DNA from: Pseudomonadota bacterium
GTDB taxonomy: Bacteria > Pseudomonadota > Alphaproteobacteria > Rhizobiales > Rhizobiaceae
NCBI GenBank assembly: GCA_023387775.1
Contig: JAEWHN010000232.1
Location: forward strand, 1 to 8,906
Reading direction: 5' to 3'
Length of the DNA: 8,906 nucleotides
Part shown: piece by piece, positions 6,503-8,906 of the stretch
Layout of the letters: each line of letters begins with the position of its first letter
How positions within the stretch are numbered: position 1 is the first letter of the stretch
Translations under genes and position numbers: made by a program
The notes under the pieces: model-generated
What the model saw: only the letters and a program-made list of their open reading frames with translations
The model's database searches: none
What the model was told of the DNA's origin: nothing

Positions 6503-7289
6503 GAACGCCCTGCCGTCGCGCATCACGCGGATATCACCACTGACCTTCAGCTTGATGGTGGCGGTCGGCGCGCTGCTTATTGTCTCCATGCAGCAGGTGG
6601 CGCCGTCGCCGACGCAGTTGGCTCACGGCGCCCCGCGGATGGCGGAACTGGTCGGGCGCATGCTGCCGCCCAATCTGGAAAGCGCCTTCCTGCAGCGCGT
6701 CTTCTGGCGCATGATCGAGACGTTTCAGATTGCGCTGGTCGGAACTGCCCTCGGGGTTGTGATCAGCCTGCCGATCGGCTGGCTCTCCGCCAAGATCATC
6801 TCGCCGGCCGGGATCTTTCGGCATCTCTTCAAGATGATCGTGTCGCTGTGTCGCACTGTGCCGGACCTGGTCTGGGCGCTGATCTTTGTCGCTTCCGTCG
6901 GGCTCGGCGCGGTGGCCGGAACGATGACGATCATGGTCGACACGATCGGCTTTTGCGGCCGCTTCTTCGCCGAGGCCATGGAAGATGCCGACAAGAAGCC
7001 GCAGGAAGCGCTCTTCGCAATCGGGGCGAGCCGGTTTTCGGTGCTGTGCGGAGCCGTGCTGCCGGATGCTATGCCGTCTCTCATCAACACGACGTTATTC
7101 GCGCTGGAAAAGTCCGTCCGCGCCTCGGTGGTGCTGGGACTTGTGGGCGCCGGTGGTATCGGCCAGGAACTGAAGGTCGCTTTCGACCTCTTCCAGTACA
7201 AGAATGCCTCGACCATCATCCTGGTGATCTTCGCCATCGTACTCGCCATGGAATTCCTGACCGACCGGCTGCGTGCCAAGGTCCAGTAG
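6495..7289 (+). CDS. phnE: PhnE-like permease of the phosphonate-type ABC transporter
   Basis: This inner-membrane protein forms the translocation channel. The 264-residue product has hydrophobic segments near 15-32, 75-97, 124-146, 197-218 and 240-255. It carries the EAA loop that docks on the ATPase at about 160-190 (EAMEDADKKPQEALFAIGAS, then PDAMP), and VGAGGIGQEL at 217-226, conserved in PhnE permeases. The start at 6495 has an excellent AGGAGGT at 6483-6489 inside the phnC end, and the 8-bp overlap implies translational coupling. It is the last gene of the rightward phnDCE operon; nothing after it on this strand looks like a catabolic gene. Confidence 0.9.
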   Translation: MLENALPSRITRISPLTFSLMVAVGALLIVSMQQVAPSPTQLAHGAPRMAELVGRMLPPNLESAFLQRVFWRMIETFQIALVGTALGVVISLPIGWLSAKIISPAGIFRHLFKMIVSLCRTVPDLVWALIFVASVGLGAVAGTMTIMVDTIGFCGRFFAEAMEDADKKPQEALFAIGASRFSVLCGAVLPDAMPSLINTTLFALEKSVRASVVLGLVGAGGIGQELKVAFDLFQYKNASTIILVIFAIVLAMEFLTDRLRAKVQ

Positions 7290-7640
7290 ATAAGGCTCAG
7301 TCGGCGGGCGACCAACCTGATGAAGCGCTCGAGGGCCACGAAGCTGATGGATGTCTCCAGGTCAACGCTGGACGATGACGCGTGGTGGCAGGTAGAGGCG
7401 GTGACGTTGCCGCCAAGATTTATCCAGTTTTGAGTTTCGTTTCCGGCGTTGGGTTCGCCCTGCTGGGGGGGGAGCGGCGGGCGTTCACGCAGGGCTGTTC
7501 GCACTGCGCAGCGCCAGAGCCCGGCGCGTGTGGAAGGTCAGTGCCACCTCGCCACGCGTGCGCCATCCGAGAGCCGCTAGCTCCATCCACTCGCTACCTC
7601 TGCTACAAGAGCAGAGTCGCACAGCGTCCTGTAGCTCATC
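7290..7640. other. Intergenic region without a convincing gene
   Basis: This lies between converging transcripts: phnDCE from the left and the ABC_sub_bind gene from the right. No frame has both a good ribosome binding site and a recognisable product. A 37-codon plus-strand frame (7320-7433, starting MKRSRATKLMDVS) and the opposite frame over the same DNA (SVDLETSISFVALERFIRLV, about 7316-7375) both look loosely protein-like; one may be a gene remnant, but I recognise neither. An eight-G run occurs near 7465-7472. A perfect 7-bp hairpin (CTCTGCT/AGCAGAG, 7598-7616) has no T-run on either strand. Confidence 0.4.
7397..7414 (+). terminator. Weak candidate terminator downstream of phnE
   Basis: GGCGG (7397-7401) and CCGCC (7410-7414) form a short GC stem with an 8-base loop, followed by an A/T-rich stretch AAGATTTAT. 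The stem is short and the T-run poor, and it lies 107 bp after phnE, so this is a guess. Confidence 0.25.
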
Positions 7641-8651
7641 CTAATGAATGGTTTCGGCGATTTGCAGAAGTTCCAGCGGCGGGAAGCGTTTGAGTCGACG
7701 CGCCGTTTCCATGTTGATGACGAAGGCAAACTGCTCCATTTCCAGGATTGGCAATTCACCCGCCTTGGCGCCCTCGACCAGGATTTTTGTCGATTGACGG
7801 GCCGCAAGCTCACCAATGGCATAGTACCGCGCGGAAACCGACAACAGCGCATCTGCTTCGGTTACAAGGCGTTCGTACGGACTCAGAACCGGGAGACCCC
7901 GGTCCAGGGCAGATGACGTAAACAACGCGCCATTCTTCTCGATGAAAGAACTCGATCCAACATAAACGAAGTCGACACCTTCTTCCTTGAGTTCCTGCAT
8001 CTTCTCCGGGATCGATTCGGCGTGCGGCCTACCGTCTGCATCAAGCTCCAAGTCGATGGCGACCAACTCGAACCCCATCGATTTTGACAATGCGCGGACT
8101 TCCTCCACCTTCATGACGGAATTGTTCTCGATGCTGCTGTAAAGCATGCCGAGCTTCTTGAATTCAGGATAGTACGACCGCATCGCGTTGACGTTGATCT
8201 CTTCAGGCACGCGATTGTGGGTACCTGTGACGTTCGTTCGACCTGTTCGCTCGAAGCTCTTGACAATTTCGGAGCCGATTGCGTCCGCGACGATCATATA
8301 GACGAGCGGGATATCTGTTAAGAAACGGGGATTCCCTGCGTCCTCCAACTTTCCCGCCATACCCAACGTCACTGTTGTTCCCCAGGTAAGCACGAGATCT
8401 GCCTGCATCGCCCGTGCTTCCTCAACGAAGCCGGGTAGCTTTGACTTGTCCTCAGCCGCATCGCGTTCTATGAACATGGCATTTATGCCGCTCTTCTCGA
8501 TGCCGTCCTTGAAGCCTTGGCAGGCGGCCTCGCAACCGCGCCAGAGCGCCATATAGATTGTCAGCGGTTCGCCATCCGTCGATCGTGCTGCCGAGGCGGA
8601 AATCGCCAGGCCGGCCAAGGCCACCATTATTGTCAATCTACGAAGGAGCAT
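7641..8651 (-). CDS. ABC_sub_bind-type (PF04392-like) periplasmic substrate-binding protein
   Basis: This is a secreted binding protein related to TrpX-type solute receptors; the ligand is unknown. From ATG 8651 the 336-residue product begins with a signal peptide (MLLRRLTIMVALAGLAISAS, cleavage near SAA). ATG 8654 is equally possible, but the GGAGG (about 8657-8661) is better spaced from 8651. Family landmarks run in order: LWRGCEAACQGFKDGIEKSG, RDAAEDKSKLPGFVEEARAM, DLVLTWGTTVTLGMAG, IPLVYMIVADAIGSEIV, TNVTGTHNRVPEEINV, KLGMLYSS, DFVYVGSSSFI, GLPVLSPYERLV and LLSVSARYYAIGELAARQ. The two lobes each have an alpha/beta fold. Its 5' end overlaps the upstream membrane-protein gene by 14 bp, so the two are one operon. 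No ATPase or permease is adjacent, and such orphan receptors may feed a signalling or MFS partner rather than an ABC transporter. That role is inferred. Confidence 0.85.
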   Translation of the reverse strand: MLLRRLTIMVALAGLAISASAARSTDGEPLTIYMALWRGCEAACQGFKDGIEKSGINAMFIERDAAEDKSKLPGFVEEARAMQADLVLTWGTTVTLGMAGKLEDAGNPRFLTDIPLVYMIVADAIGSEIVKSFERTGRTNVTGTHNRVPEEINVNAMRSYYPEFKKLGMLYSSIENNSVMKVEEVRALSKSMGFELVAIDLELDADGRPHAESIPEKMQELKEEGVDFVYVGSSSFIEKNGALFTSSALDRGLPVLSPYERLVTEADALLSVSARYYAIGELAARQSTKILVEGAKAGELPILEMEQFAFVINMETARRLKRFPPLELLQIAETIH

Positions 8652-8906
8652 CATACCCTCCTCTCCCACCCTGTCTTCGTGCATCGACAATTTCGATTGC
8701 AAGGAAAACAAGGGCACCCGCCACAGTCAAACATCCGATCATGCCGACTGTCATGGCGTAGCCGTACCGGGCTACTAGAAAACCAGTCACTAGCAGTCCG
8801 ATAACACTGCCCGCACGTTCCCACATGCGCAAGGCACCGAGTGTTTGCGCCGAATTGGTGCGCGCCGAGCCCGTCGTGGCGATCGTGATGGCAAGCGGGA
8901 CCAGGG
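8638..8906 (-). CDS. MFS-like membrane transporter, C-terminal part (runs off the window)
   Basis: The last 89 codons of a leftward gene that enters from beyond 8906 and stops with TAG at 8638-8640. The frame reads LVPLAITIATTGSARTNSAQ, then LGALRMWERAGSVIGLLVTG, then FLVARYGYAMTVGMIGCLTV and AGALVFLAIEIVDARRQGG. This gives two hydrophobic helices joined by a short RYG loop, the appearance of the last two membrane helices of a major facilitator protein; 'ALRMWERAGSVIGLLV' before the penultimate helix is consistent with that. A TTG codon at 8832 is an internal position, not the true start. Overlap with the ABC_sub_bind gene implies co-transcription and coupled translation. With only the tail visible, another polytopic membrane protein, for example a sensor with an MFS-like domain, cannot be excluded. 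Confidence 0.65.
   Translation of the reverse strand, partial: LVPLAITIATTGSARTNSAQTLGALRMWERAGSVIGLLVTGFLVARYGYAMTVGMIGCLTVAGALVFLAIEIVDARRQGGRGGYDAPS

Noticed and set aside
5717..6589. 290-codon minus-strand frame opposite phnC
   Set aside because: It lies antisense to a gene with every ABC ATPase motif, and its own translation shows no family signature.
7598..7616. Perfect 7-bp hairpin CTCTGCT/AGCAGAG as terminator for the leftward binding-protein gene
   Set aside because: No T-run follows on either strand and the stem is short; it is probably chance.
1..8906. CRISPR arrays, tRNA or rRNA genes, defence or toxin-antitoxin systems
   Set aside because: I saw no regularly spaced repeat array, no tRNA-like cloverleaf or rRNA segment, and no recognisable defence or toxin-antitoxin gene in the window.

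Overview
The window looks like an accessory region of an alphaproteobacterium of the Rhizobiales type, probably on a plasmid or symbiosis/genomic island. This rests on high G+C and on protein sequences of IS3, IS6, TniQ, PhnM/PhnF and ABC_sub_bind that resemble rhizobial families. Family names come from motif recognition only; no database search was run.

Left third (about 1-2421): mobile-element debris. The window opens inside an IS3-family transposase broken by two single-base deletions (1-519). Next comes one end of a Tn5053/Tn7-like transposon: a TGT terminus near 633, two direct repeats exactly 40 bp apart, and a third inverted copy that runs into the stop codon of a leftward tniQ (716-1579). 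The transposon is cut off just upstream of tniQ by a complete IS6-family element (1596-2421, near-perfect terminal repeats). No target duplication flanks it, so it marks a deletion or rearrangement junction. Its own transposase carries a stop codon and a 4-bp duplication. Positions 2422-2717 hold no recognisable gene.

Middle (about 2718-7289): an intact divergent phosphonate-type locus. A leftward operon encodes a PhnM amidohydrolase followed, with ATGA overlap, by a GntR/UTRA regulator of PhnF type. A rightward operon encodes a PhnD-like periplasmic binding protein, a PhnC-like ATPase and a PhnE-like permease. The 114-bp divergent intergenic region holds two near-identical 12-bp palindromic sites that fit the HutC/PhnF operator class, plus a weak Pho-box-like sequence. 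The likely logic is local control by PhnF, possibly with phosphate control by PhoB, of uptake of a phosphonate, phosphite or related oxyanion. The C-P lyase core (phnGHIJKL) is absent here, so PhnM is separated from the enzymes it normally follows. A strong hairpin sits between phnD and phnC.

Right end (about 7290-8906): a 351-bp gap without a convincing gene, then a leftward pair whose genes overlap. These are the 3' end of an MFS-like membrane protein, running off the window, and a secreted ABC_sub_bind (PF04392-type) periplasmic binding protein. No ATPase or permease accompanies the latter within the window.

The best leads are the operator pair, the isolated PhnM with an unusual DHTTG motif, the transposon end architecture, and the IS6-marked junction.
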